Below are positions 10,095-20,179 of a DNA stretch of 64,000 nt, in pieces. Below the pieces are notes generated by a model, which saw nothing but the letters and a program-made list of their open reading frames with translations, was not told where the DNA came from and searched no databases. The stretch covers positions 84,087,973-84,151,972 of the forward strand of contig JAVIAB010000051.1 in NCBI GenBank assembly GCA_032433765.1, read 5' to 3'. The translations under genes and the position numbers were made by a program. The stretch comes from Megaustenia siamemsis. Taxonomy: Eukaryota; Mollusca; Gastropoda; Stylommatophora; Ariophantidae. Every line of letters begins with the position of its first letter. The stretch's first letter is position 1.

Positions 10095-10366
10095 AAAGAA
10101 CCTACAACTAGTTCAAGAACCTACAACTAGTTCAAGAGCCTACAACTAGTTCAAGAGCCTACAACTAGTTCAAGAGCCTACAACTAGTACAAGAGCCTAC
10201 AACTAGTTCAAGAGCCTACAACTAGTTCAAGATCCTACAACTAGTTCAAGAGCCTACAACTAGTTCAAGAGCCTACAACTAGTTCAAGAACCTACAACTA
10301 GTACAAGAGCCTACAACTAGTACAAGGGCCTACAACTAGTTCAAGGGCCTACAACTAGTTCAAGAA
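10095..10366. repeat. 19-bp minisatellite, ~14 units
   Basis: Unit CCTACAACTAGTTCAAGAG with very few variants (AGTACAAG, AAGGGCC). Each unit contains ACTAGT, as does the 26-bp array at 5042-5486. Confidence 0.95.
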
Positions 10367-10537
10367 TACAGCTACTTGGACATGCTATAAAAAAAAAGCA
10401 AATAGTGGAAAATGTAAGACAAAACAATTAACAAAAGGATAAGAATGACGAAAACAAAATTCAATTTTATCAACATGAAAAATATAATCACATCAAAGCT
10501 ATTAACACCAGAACAAATACTACAAAAAATTAAAATG

Positions 10538-10614
10538 TTAAATCTACTTACTATCCCTGTATATTGGAGAAAAAATATATATATATTATATATAGGGATG
10601 GTAAGTAGATTAAA
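10538..10614. repeat. Short foldback (inverted repeat with AT-rich loop)
   Basis: Left arm TTAAATCTACTTACTATCCC and right arm GGGATGGTAAGTAGATTAA are reverse complements with one mismatch, about 25 bases each side of an (AT)-rich loop. It sits at the 5' edge of LINE A copy 1. It could be a tiny MITE-like insertion or a hairpin. Confidence 0.65.
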
Positions 10615-12612
10615 ACAAAACAAGTGCAGCGAAGCAAAGGAAGGATGGTTAAAACAGAAATGTGAAAAAATGGAAAAACAACAAAAGAAAGACTCAAAAT
10701 TTATGCACAATCAGTTAAATGAATTAACAGGAAGAAAAGAAGTCAAAGTTTCAGGATGTGTGAAATCAAAGGAAGGAAATATAATAATGGGACAGGAGAA
10801 GACAATGGAAAGATGGACAGAATATATCAGTCAACTCTATGATGATGAAAGACCAGAGTTAAACAATTCAAATGAAGACACAGGACCACCAATAATGCAG
10901 AGTGAAGTGGAGGACGCAATTCAACACATGAAGAGAGGCAAAGCTCCAGGTCCCAACAATATAACAATCGAAGAGATAAATGCATTAGGAGAGCTGGGAG
11001 TACAAGTCATAACAAAACTACTTAATGACATATATAACACTGGACACATACCTGAAGATCTACTAAAATCTATCTTTGTAGCCATACCGAAGAAGTCAGG
11101 AGCCACTGATTGTGAAGACCATCGTACTATTAGGGAATAATAAAACAAAGAAGTATGTGTTAGCACTCGGAAAAATTTACAGACAAACAACAATAGAAAA
11201 AAACGAAGAACAATATATGGTCCGAAGTGGGATCGAACTCGTACTCAGTGGCACCGCGCCTTGCCACGAGAAGCCGAACGCTTGGCACACTGCCACGCAG
11301 CCAACTAAAAAATTGGCTATTGCAGCAGTGTCTTACACGATGACGTTCTCAATGACTATAGCATAGGGTAACGATCACAGACCGGAAGCGGTGCCACTGA
11401 GTACGGGTTCGATCCCACTTCGGACCATATATTGTTCTTCGTTTTTTTCTATTGTTGTTTGTCTGTCAATTTTTCCGAGTGCTAACACATACTTCTTTGT
11501 TCTATTATTCCCTATTATCGCCTCGGAAGTTCCCCATATAATAATATTTATGTATTATTATTTGTACCCAGTATATAACCACTGGGAACTACTATTCGTG
11601 CTGTTTCGTCCAATAAATGTTTGTCTACAACACAAGTATTCAGCTCTACTGGGAGATACTTGCATTAATAGGAAAGTACAAATATACACTTTATTTCCGG
11701 TCTGGGATCGTTACCCTATGCTATAGCTACATACATCTTAAGAACATTGATAGAAAGATCTTTAGAGGTAAAGAAAGATCTATATATGTGCTTTATAGAC
11801 TACACGAAAGCATTTGACAAAGTAAAGCATGTGAAAATAATCAATATGCTGAAGAAATTAAACATTGATGGCAAGGATCTGCGAATCATAAAAAACATGT
11901 ATTGGCAACAAACAGCAGCTATACGAATTAACAACCAAACAGGACAATTCCAATATATAAAACAAGGAGTCAGACAAGGCTGTGTTCTGTCGCCGGATTT
12001 GTTTTCAGTTTACAGCGAATATATTATGAGGTCAATAGTAGACAAAAAAGGAATTGAAGTCAACGGTCACAACATAAATAATTTGCGATATGTGGATGAC
12101 ACAGTCTTAATAGCAGAGACAGAGAATGAACTACAAGAAATGATAGACATAATAGTAAATGAAAGCAACAAGAAAGGTCTCAGTCTGAATAGTAAGAAAA
12201 CAGAAGTAATGGTTATATCGAAGAAACAATCACCACCATCATGCAGCATAAAAATAAACGAGACAAATCTGAAACAAGTGCAACGTTTCAAATACTTGAG
12301 CACAATAATAACATCAGATGGGAGATGCACCACATAAATAAAAAGCAGAATAGCTCAGGCCAAAATAGCATTTCAGAAGGTTAAAAATATCTTATGCAAC
12401 AAATCTATGTCAATAACAATGAGAAAGAGAGTTGATCGGGGCTATATAGAACCAATTCTGACCTATGGATGCGAATCATGGACAGTGGACAAACAAATGA
12501 AAAGACGATAGGATGCCACAGAGATGGGATTTCTCAGAAGAATGTTGAAAGTTCCCTGGACAGCTAAATAGACCAATGAGGAAGTTCTCAAAGAGGCCAA
12601 CTCAAAAAGGGT
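10615..12612 (+). pseudogene. LINE A copy 1: reverse transcriptase ORF, interrupted
   Basis: The plus strand encodes the linker (KCSEAKEGWLKQKCEKME, MERWTEYISQLYDDERPEL) and the RT start (KRGKAPGPNNITIEEI, IPKKSGATDCEDHRTI). After an insertion (11131-11728) it continues with RSLEVKKDLYMCFIDYTKAF, VRQGCVLSPDLF and YVDDTVLIAE, where the usual YADD is YVDD. It runs on to the C-terminal EPILTYGCESWTVDK and VPWTAK. About 40 codons of the RT fingers are lost at the insertion. Stop codons fall at 12335 (a Glu codon in sister copies), near 12510 and near 12569. It is therefore dead, but it is the most complete A copy. Confidence 0.9.
11131..11728. mobile_element. Head-to-head SINE foldback inserted in LINE A
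   Basis: The arms at 11131-11259 and about 11388-11514 are ~95% reverse complements, starting TAGGGAATAATA and ending TATTCCCTA. Inside each arm is GGTTCGATCCCACTTCGG or its near match, a pol III B box. The minus-strand arm is preceded by GTGGCAGTGTGCCAAGCG, A-box-like. This looks like two copies of one tRNA-derived SINE in divergent orientation. A further 32-bp piece, GCATAGGGTAACGATC..CAGACCGG, occurs at 11356-11387 and inverted at 11696-11728. The insert interrupts the RT exactly where A copies read HRTI. Confidence 0.7.
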
Positions 12613-12623
12613 TGGCTTTGCGT

Positions 12624-12778
12624 AACCACTTCGTATTCATTTATAATTTCTCTCCGCGATAACCACTTCGTATTCATTTATAATTTCTCTCTGCGGTAAC
12701 CACTTCGTATTCATTTATAATTTCTCTCTGCGGTAACCACTTCGTATTCATTTATAATTTCTCTCTGCGGTAACCACC
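12624..12778. repeat. 37-bp tandem repeat, 4 units
   Basis: Unit TAACCACTTCGTATTC + ATTTATAATTTCTCTCTGCGG, nearly identical copies, directly after the end of LINE A copy 1. Confidence 0.9.
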
Positions 12779-12789
12779 CCTGGCCTCAG

Positions 12790-12975
12790 CAGGAAGACCC
12801 GGCTTGAAACGTCAGTTACTCATCGACGAAAAAAATATGAGTACCTCCGAAGACAGAGTTATTTGCCTGTACGGCGAGGGACCCCTGTGCACACGGCTGC
12901 CAGGGAAAAATGGATTAACACGCAAAATTCAGTTCCTAGTTTCTAGAAATTTCGTCAGAGGTAAAAGCTGACGAA
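12790..12975. repeat. Dispersed repeat R2, copy 1
   Basis: GACCCGGCTTGAAACGTCAG, then TATGAGTACCTC, GGCGAGGGACCCCTGTGCAC and CTTCGTCAG-like ends are shared with 41305-41485 at roughly 90% identity. No coding capacity. Length and GC-rich 5' half are SINE-like, but I see no clear A/B boxes. Confidence 0.7.
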
Positions 12976-13289
12976 TGCAAAAAAAAAAATAATTAAAAAA
13001 AAAAAAAATTTCGTATTCGTCTTTTCATAATTATTATCCTACTTTGTAGGCGAATCTCATAATTGTAGCGTGCTGTTTTTGTTGTTTTACAACTGTTTAT
13101 TATAGTTTAGCTAAATCGCTCATTGACTCATTCCAGAAACATAACTTGTATATGATCTTACCGTACAGCACATACATTAGGGTACGTTAGACCCCAAGTT
13201 TTAATAACATGCTTGAATTTCACACAGGAAGGAGTCCAATTAGTCAGTCGTTCACAAGTTTATTCTCATGAGCATTAATTTTAATCATC
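12976..13289. other. No gene; poly(A)-rich spacer
   Basis: Begins with two A-rich runs (12979-13009), then unremarkable AT-rich sequence. Confidence 0.4.
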
Positions 13290-13632
13290 TTCGTTTTCTT
13301 CATCTTCATTCTCTTCCTCTTCTTTTCTTCTACATCTCTTTTATTCGTCTTCTGCTTCTTCTTTTTTTTTCTTCTACATCTCTTTTATTCGTCTTCTGCT
13401 TCTTCTTTTTTTTTTCTTCTACATCTCTTTTATTCGTCTTCTTCTTTTACTTCTACATCTCTTTTATTCGTCTTCTGCTTCTTCTTCTTTTACTTCTACA
13501 TCTCTTTTATTCGTCTTCTGCTTCTTCTTCTTTTACTTCTACATCTCTTTTATTCGTCTTCTGCTTCTTCCTCTTTTTTCTTCTACATCTCTTTTATTCG
13601 TCTTCTGCTTCCTCTTCTTCTTCGACGACGAC
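13290..13632. repeat. Pyrimidine-rich ~43-bp minisatellite
   Basis: About seven units containing TTCTACATCTCTTTTATTCG + TCTTCTGCTTCTTC. The plus strand is almost purely pyrimidine and stays open by low complexity, not because it is a gene. Confidence 0.9.
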
Positions 13633-13738
13633 GATTAGCTATTAGCTGTGCACATAGACTGATAGACAAAATGCGTCATGTGAAAGACATTGCGCCTGGG
13701 ATTTTTCTGTTCTCTATAATTTCATTAATCTTCTAAAG

Positions 13739-13880
13739 TCATCATTATTAAGTACCGTACCTGCTGGAGTATGTGATAATATCTCTCCCACAACTTTCTT
13801 TCTGAACAGCCGGTTACTGATACTGACCTTGTCTTCATACCAAATGATTCCCTTAATCCCTCTTATATCTTTTCTCTCTG
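13739..13880 (-). mobile_element. LINE A 3' end fragment
   Basis: The plus strand reads CATCATTATTAAGTACCGTA then CCTGCTGGAGTATGTGATAA, the reverse of the LINE A terminus (VITYTPAGTVL and (TGATGA) tail). It becomes unrecognisable after about 13880. Confidence 0.6.
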
Positions 13881-13929
13881 TTTCCCCGATCCCTAAAAAT
13901 TCTGAGTCTCACACGTTGTGGCGACTGTT

Positions 13930-14260
13930 TTGACCAAGCGGCCTTACTTCTCTGCTCTTGTCGAGAGCCCCCGCCCCCGACATACACCATTCGATGTATA
14001 TGGTAGATGTGCCCTAGGAACATCATCATCATTTAGTGCCGTCTCCGCATCGAAGCTGGCTTCCATGGAGCGCAATTCCGCTCTGTTTCTTGCTTTGACG
14101 TTGCAGGTTGTCATAGGCTGACTTGTCCACCTTTTGATGTTACTCGTCTATGTTATTCTAGATCTGCCTCTGCTCTTTTACCTTGTATTTTCCCTTCCAA
14201 GATTACTTGTTATAGGCTGCTGTGTCTTTTAACATGCCCCAAAAATTACATTTGTCTTGT
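13930..14260 (-). mobile_element. LINE C 3' end fragment
   Basis: The minus strand encodes SRGRSRITxTSNIKRWTS and ARNRAELRSMEASFDAETAL, followed by a GATGATGATG-type end. It matches 34020-34212. This is the basic C-terminal tail after the RT of a LINE. Stops and frame changes mark it as dead. Confidence 0.75.
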
Positions 14261-14291
14261 TTGAATTGTGTTTAGTAGTTCTATTTTCATA

Positions 14292-14332
<41 letters not shown>

Positions 14333-14745
14333 GCAATCAAGACTCAATCAGAGTAGGATTCCAGACTCTCTCATTAAGGCAGCTGTCTGTTTAAGCGAAT
14401 CGATTGCCCCATATAGTTTCTCTTCCAGGGAGGTGGTCCAGGGTTGTTCTCAAGTCATCTATTTCATTGTTCTTAGGGCTTTTTAGAGCTGATAATACTG
14501 ACAGTGCATCAGTCAGAATCACCAATTTATTGTGCATGTTATTTTTGTGTTGAGTAGCTAGTGTTGCAGCATCTCTGATGGCCTCAGTTTCTGCTTTAAA
14601 GTTGTTTGAGAATTTTCCAGTAGCTATTGACTTGGTGATCTCATCCTGATTATTCAGCGTTAAGAACACACCTCCCCCTCTATTTCTGGTGGCATTTGTA
14701 GCAGAGCCATCTGTGTATATGTGGGACCAAGAGTCCTGTGGGTAG
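14292..14745 (-). pseudogene. LINE G RNase H domain and (GA)n 3' end
   Basis: The minus strand encodes IYTDGSATNATRNRGGGVFL (first catalytic Asp), FKAETEAIRDAATLA (Glu) and KLVILTDALSVLSALKSP (second Asp), the RNase H fold of Jockey/I-group LINEs. It then loses homology where the His-containing end should be (LDHLPGRETIWG, stop). It runs into CCTACTCTGATTGAGTC and a (GA)n tail at 14292-14330. RNase H would remove the RNA strand during integration. The missing last catalytic part shows an internal deletion. Confidence 0.85.
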
Positions 14746-14962
14746 GTATCGCGTATGTGTTTTTCTGCTACGTGTTTTCTTTCTGTGTCTGATTGTGTGC
14801 TTTTTTCATGATTCCTGTTATATTTTCCATAAGTTCTGGTATTTTATGCTTTCCATGAGGAGACATATCAGATGGGACCAAGGGTTTCGATATTGTTTGG
14901 GAAAGTACTGGGTCTCCAGTAGTTAGTTCATTGGCGTTTGCAGCGAAGTTGCTCCTCTTTAG
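14746..14962 (-). pseudogene. LINE G linker between RT and RNase H
   Basis: Minus-strand sequence joining the RT thumb (14963-15510) to the RNase H domain (14292-14745). Frames are broken here; the order and orientation show it belongs to the same element. Confidence 0.55.
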
Positions 14963-15540
14963 TCATATAATTCCAAAACCAGTTATTCTTTGGTGCATGG
15001 GGTGACTAAGGAGCCTTCTATATTTCTCCGCTTGTTGCAATACTTTAGTGACCCGTCTGTCATCTAAGGGTTGTAAACCTGTTACTGTTTCTAGAGTCTT
15101 GATAGGTGTAGATTTCATAGCACCAGTGATGATACGAGCAGCTTGTTTCTGTGTTCTATTAATTTTGCTAAGGTGTGATTTGGAAGCCATAGCCCAGGCT
15201 GTGACTCCATACTCTAGGACTGGTCTGACTCTTCCTACGTATAGTCTTTTCAAAATATTGCTGTCTGCCCCCCCCCCCCCCCAGACCATTCCTGTCAATT
15301 TCTTCATAATATTTGTTCGTTTTCTGGCTTTTTTTCCTTGCTCTGTCTGATTTTTTTTCTAAGTCATTCTGCAATTCATGCTGACACCAAGATATGTTTG
15401 GTATTGGTCAATGGGGAGTGTATGGTCTTTTATCTTTAAGTTTGCAGAGAGTGTGTTTCTTGATAGACTGAAAATTGTATATGTAGTTTTTTTTTTCGTT
15501 GATTGGTAAGAACCAGGTGTTCGTCCATTTTACAAGTTCA
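14963..15540 (-). pseudogene. LINE G reverse transcriptase C-terminal part
   Basis: The minus strand encodes KKTTYTIFSLSRNTLSANLK, DQYQTYLGVSMNCRMT, then after a frame change ILKRLYVGRVRPVLEYGVTA, INRTQKQAARIITGAM and LETVTGLQPLDDRR. This is the RT palm/thumb end of RNase H-bearing LINEs. A run of about 14 C at 15271-15284 lies at a frame change. The element is 5'-truncated near 15540. Confidence 0.85.
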
Positions 15541-15599
15541 CCTAGGGCATCTTACATCGTGGGTCCAGCCACCGACATACTTTCCTCACGAGCCCATAA

Positions 15600-15860
15600 T
15601 TTTCATTTGTAGCTGTTTAAAGACATCATGTTTCCTTTTCTTTACATCAAATTCTTCCTATACTTCTATAAATCCCCGTTTCAAAGACGGTTTCAATTTT
15701 TTGTTCTGTTTCCTTATGTAATGTCCGTGTTTCTGTAACATACAGGAAGGTCGAGAAGATATAATATATTTCTATTCTTATTCTTACACTGATGTTATTT
15801 GTTTTAATATTGGTATATTCCTCAGGGCATAGAATTACTTTTTGTCATTCCTAAAATTCC
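15600..15860 (-). repeat. Possible LINE RT fragment, strongly decayed
   Basis: The minus strand gives NNISVRIRIEIYYIF and FLYVTETRTL, weakly like the NKxISIRTKxR / LYGCETWTL segment of LINEs. No intact frame. Confidence 0.3.
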
Positions 15861-16489
15861 ACTCTTAAATAGAGCGGTTAATATTATTACGTTTTCCGTA
15901 TTTGTTTAAGGAACGATAGAAAATAACTCTACATACTTACGGCATTAACCTGTAGAAACCTATGAAATTCCGAAACGTAAACGTTTTGTTAACATTCATG
16001 TGTGCATATAATAGAATCTAGGTTGAAGGTTGAACGCCATTTGTTTGTCATTCTTCAATGTAATTTTTAAATATTCGAAACATGAATGGGCTGGCTGACT
16101 GAATATACAGATGAGGAATCTTTGGGGTCAGCAATCTGTGAACCTAGGGGTCGTTGTAGAGTTGCGATTAAGGTACTCAACGTACAGAAGTAACCAGTTC
16201 AAATCCCATAAGTTCAGTCATTGCTGATCTCAAGACAATTAACACCAAATGACCAAACTTATCGGAAACGAACTATTCAACTTTGATTACGTATTCAAAC
16301 CGAGAACCTTTACAAGGTGACTAGTAGTAAAATGCGGATGCTCGGGCGAATAATAAGACATTTCTGCTCAAAGAAAAAATAGGGGAAAAATCAGTAACCG
16401 ATACGTCATCTAGAATATTTGTCAACGTTGCGGGGTTCGCGGAAAGCGTCTGTAAACTAGCACAGCCCCGAACTACACTTTTAGTCTAA
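15861..16489. other. No gene recognised
   Basis: AT-rich single-copy-looking sequence without domain-bearing frames. Confidence 0.45.
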
Positions 16490-17231
16490 GTGAATCTCCT
16501 CTGTTAACTTAGCTTGATCCGGCCTACACTGTGAATCTCCTCAGTTAACTTAGCTTGATCCGGCCTACACTGTGAATCTCCTCAGTTAACTTAGCTTGAT
16601 CCGGCCTACACTGTGAATCTCCTCAGTTAACTTAGCTTGATCCGGCCTACACTGTGAATCTCCTCAGTTAACTTAGCTTGATCCAGCCTTCACTGTGAAT
16701 ATCCTATGTTAACTTAGCTTGATCCAGCCTTCACTGTGAATATCCTGTTAACTTAGCTTGATCCTGCCTTCACTGTGAATATCCTCTGTTAACTTAGCTT
16801 GATCCAGCCTTCACTGTGAATATCCTCTGTTAACTTAGCTTGATCCAGCCTATACTATGAATATCCTCAGATAACTTAGCTTGATCCTGCCTACACTATG
16901 AATATCCTCAGTTAACTTAGCTTGATCCGGCCTATACTATGAATATCCTCAGTTAACTTAGCTTGATCCAGCCTATACTATGAATATCCTCAGATAACTT
17001 AGCTTGATCCTGCCTACACTATGAATATCCTCAGTTAACTTAGCTTGATCCTGCCTATACTATGAATATCCTCAGTTAACTTAGCTTGATCCGGCCTATA
17101 CTATGAATATCCTCAGTTAACTTAGCTTGATCCGGCCTATACTATGAATATCCTCAGTTAACTTAGCTTGATCCGGCCTATACTATGAATATCCTCAGTT
17201 AACTTAGCTTGATCCGGCTTATACTATGAAT
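16490..17231. repeat. 41-bp minisatellite, main block (~18 units)
   Basis: Unit CAGTTAACTTAGCTTGATCC + GGCCTACACTGTGAATCTCCT. Two subtypes occur in blocks: CACTGTGAATCTCC on the left and TACTATGAATATCC on the right, with AGCCTTC intermediates. That order suggests stepwise local expansion. Confidence 0.9.
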
Positions 17232-17580
17232 CTGGTTATTTGGTTATTTGATTATGGAAGGCCCCGGTATCACTGCTAACGAATTAAAATCCATAATTGC
17301 TCAACCAGCGTAATCATCCGAATTAATATCTCATCTCCCAAACAAAGAAAGGTAACTGTAGTCCACATCGTTGCAGTCTCAGCACACGCCAAAAGACATA
17401 AGGCATAAGGCGAAACTGCGCAGAAAGTGAACACAGCCAACTGTTCCCTGTCATACGATATCATCATTCATCGTAAACAATTGGAATATCGAAACATGAT
17501 CAAAACGGATGAGACACACAGTTCACGGTGTGCACAGAGCACTTAACTCAGTAGCTCCTGCAGCAAGCCGGACTTATTTT
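17232..17580 (+). repeat. Dispersed repeat R1, copy 1, inserted in the 41-bp array
   Basis: Runs from TTTGGTTATTTGATTATGG through GGCCCCGGTATCACTGC, CCATAATTGCTCAACC and AATATCTCATCTCCC to AACTCAGTAGCTCCTGC. It matches 60745-61180 at high identity and 36350-36770 more loosely. No domain is encoded. Array units resume immediately after it. Confidence 0.8.
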
Positions 17581-17960
17581 GCTATTTGCCATACTATGAA
17601 TATCCTCAGTTAACTTAAATGCATCCGGCCTATACTGCAAATATCCTCAGTTAATTTACGTAGATCCGGCTTACTCTGTTAATCTCCGTTAATATCTTCA
17701 GTTAACGGTCGCTGATCAAACTTTAAACTGTGAATCTCCGTGGATGTCCTCAGAAAACTACCGCATATTCGGCCTACATTATAAATCTCAGTGAATATCC
17801 TCAGTTAAGTACGACAGATCCGGCCTACGCTGTGAATCTCCGTGAGTATCATCAATTAACTGCCGCAGACACAGTTTACACGGTGAATCTCCGTGGATAT
17901 CCTCAGTTAACCATAGCACACCCGGCCTACACAGTGAATCTCCGAGGACAGTCTCAATAT
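17581..17960. repeat. 41-bp minisatellite, degenerate right block
   Basis: Diverged units (ATATCCTCAGTTAA, GGCCTACACTGTGAATCTCC) with spacing drifting to 45-70 bp. The part at 17730-17950 is open on the plus strand only because the units lack stops. Confidence 0.75.
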
Positions 17961-18289
17961 GTGCTAGTGACTCACATCATGAGTAGTCAACACAGCAGAA
18001 CAAATGCGAAATGCCAGCACAACACTTGTGGTCGACACTTCGTATGACTCAAAGACACAGAATTGATTACACTCAACAATTCATTACAGCTCTCTGGTTA
18101 CGTTTGTTAACAGGTCTCTCCTAATCAATTGTTTCACCTACGTGACTCGACACTACAACACGTAGACCGCCGCATCTCTGCCATCTGAGTGTCAATCTCT
18201 GATTGATTATTTTGCTATTTCCCATGCCATCCTTTTTTCCCTACCATTGCTTTAATTCCTGTGTGATTCCAGTATTAACATAAAGGGTG
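17961..18289. other. No gene recognised
   Basis: Spacer between the 41-bp array and LINE F. Confidence 0.4.
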
Positions 18290-19797
18290 AGAGAGCTGGA
18301 AAACTTCAAGAACAAATGTCTTCGCAGATTGTTAAATATTCGTTGGTCAGACACAAACCAATTACAAATAAAGCATCAGTTTCATGGTTCTCCCTTAACA
18401 ATCATATCGTTAATACGACCACACCGGTAGTGCGAATGGGAGCTGATGAGGTGACCAGGGACAAATTGATGACATACATCGGAGTTAAGTTTGATCGCAG
18501 CCTGTGTTTTCGGGACCACGTCGACCATGTGATAACAAAATCCCCCTTAGCGTTGGCCGCCTTGAAGGTCATGGCAGCTGCCACATCGAGCAGAGGCTAC
18601 TTACTCTTCTGTTACAGGGATTAGTCCTCGCACCAATCGAGTATGCCCTGGCAATTCTTACTGTCAGTACGACTCAAATTGATAGGCTGGAGAAAATACA
18701 AAATTAAGCCATGCGCATTATCTTGGGATGTACAAGGGACACTCCCCGTGTAGCAATGAGGTATCTTCTTGACTTTCTAACCATGGATGACAGAATCAAG
18801 ATCTGGAGAGCACGAGCATACCTGAAGATTAGTACGGATAAAGAGCATCCATTACACCACGTGCTCAACACAGAGAAAGGTGACAGGCTAAAAAGAGGCA
18901 AATCATGGGTGGGCCGAGCAGAAGATGTCATCAAACAGGTCTGTGGGCTTACCAATATCAGCGTTGGTGAGGAGTGGATACCGGTGCCTATGTCATTCAA
19001 GGGAACTTTCTCGTGTATTGTCACACTCGACAGGAAAAGTAGGGAACAGAACCCGGTTGTCGTTAATGCTGAGGTCAACGGTCTCATCTGCGATAACACC
19101 GATGAGAAAGATGCAGTCATATATACAGACGGATCTGTAAGACGACACCAAAGAAGTGCATGGGCATTTACAGCACGCTCGGTAGGCAGAATAGTCAAAG
19201 AAGACAGTGGTGCATACGTCATGACCACGAGTAGTATGACAATGGAGGTGATGGCAGTGGCCAAGGCATTCAAATGGTTAGAGTCACAAGACTACACCCA
19301 CGCATGTATACTAAGTGATTCGATGAGCATTATAAAAAAAAGTGGAGGCGGGCTCTATACGCATGCAATGGGTAGAGTCGTTGCAGAAAACCAAAATATG
19401 TAAGGTCACCTTTGTCTATGTCCCTGGACATGCGGGAGTACGTGGAAATGAAAGAGCGGACAGGTTGGCTAGCTGTGCTGTCGTTGAGGACGGGCAACCA
19501 ATGGATCGGGCGGACATCATCAATGCCCTCCGAGATGTGGGAAGAGCACAGGACTTAGACAAACACAAATCCACGTGACTTCTTCGGATGATGGAAATGA
19601 GAGTTAAGATGGGCACAGCCAGAAATGAGACACTTAGTGGCCGTGTAAGAAGACTTATCAACCAACATAGAACTGGAGTCGTCAGTCGCTGGACACTGAG
19701 GGAATTGCTGAGGAGGGGATCTGAGCACCTATGGACATGTTCGGAGTGCAATGATGATGACCCGCAAATAACTCAATAACTCAATAACTCAAACCAA
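18290..19797 (+). pseudogene. LINE F: RT C-terminus plus RNase H domain, three or more frame breaks
   Basis: The plus strand encodes the RT thumb (YIGVKFDRSLCFRDHVDHV, IDRLEKIQN, AMRIILGCTRDTPRVAMRYL) and a connector (LNTEKGDRLKRGKSWVGRAE). A full RNase H domain follows: VIYTDGSVRRH (Asp), SMTMEVMAVAKAF (Glu), ACILSDSMSIIKK (Asp), and FVYVPGHAGVRGNERADRLA (His and Asp). The C terminus is SRWTLRELLRRGSEHLWTC. All RNase H catalytic positions are kept. Frames shift near 18600 and 19360, and stops fall at 18705 and 19576. The 3' end is (AATAACTC)n at 19766-19796. It is a 5'-truncated Jockey/I-group-like retroelement. Confidence 0.9.
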
Positions 19798-19799
19798 TT

Positions 19800-20100
19800 A
19801 CAGAAATACGACATGAGACCAAAAAGTATCCAACTATGTTAGAAAGCGGCGCTGAAAGTACCTTGGTCACGTTCTCAGAATAGACGTTAGAAGGCTAAAC
19901 CACAGGTCCTTATGTGGAAATCAGAAGGCCAGAGAAAGTGAGGGACACCAAAAGAGAACCAGCTTAGAACCATCATTACAGAAAACGCAGCTCAGAGACA
20001 ACCAAGAATTGAAGCAGGTGGCACTGATTGTAGACTGCCGAGAAATCATGACCACCAGAAAAAAAAATATCTCAAAGATCTTTTGGTGAGATCCTTAGGC
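19800..20100 (+). mobile_element. LINE H C-terminal fragment
   Basis: The plus strand reads RRLKYLGHVLRIDVRRLNHR, ESEGHQKRTSLEP and NQELKQVALIVDCREIM, the basic C-terminal end of RTE-like LINEs. It matches the nested piece at 45770-45850 (KELKQVVADRRTWKTM). Short and stop-ridden beyond 20050. Confidence 0.65.
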
Positions 20101-20179
20101 CAGGCAAATCAAACATGCGAACTAAGAAAGTGATTAACAGCAGAGACAGTACAAGTAATAGTGATGATGGCCGACTGTG

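Noticed and set aside
10445..11140. Intact host gene of 231 codons
   Set aside because: The frame is the RT start of LINE A (KAPGPNNIT, DHRTI) with AT-rich flank translated in front of it.
13268..13645. 125-codon Phe/Leu/Ser-rich frame
   Set aside because: Translation of a pyrimidine-only minisatellite.
18711..19403. Host RNase H gene
   Set aside because: The domain is preceded by an RT thumb and followed by a LINE C-terminus and a microsatellite tail; it belongs to a retroelement.
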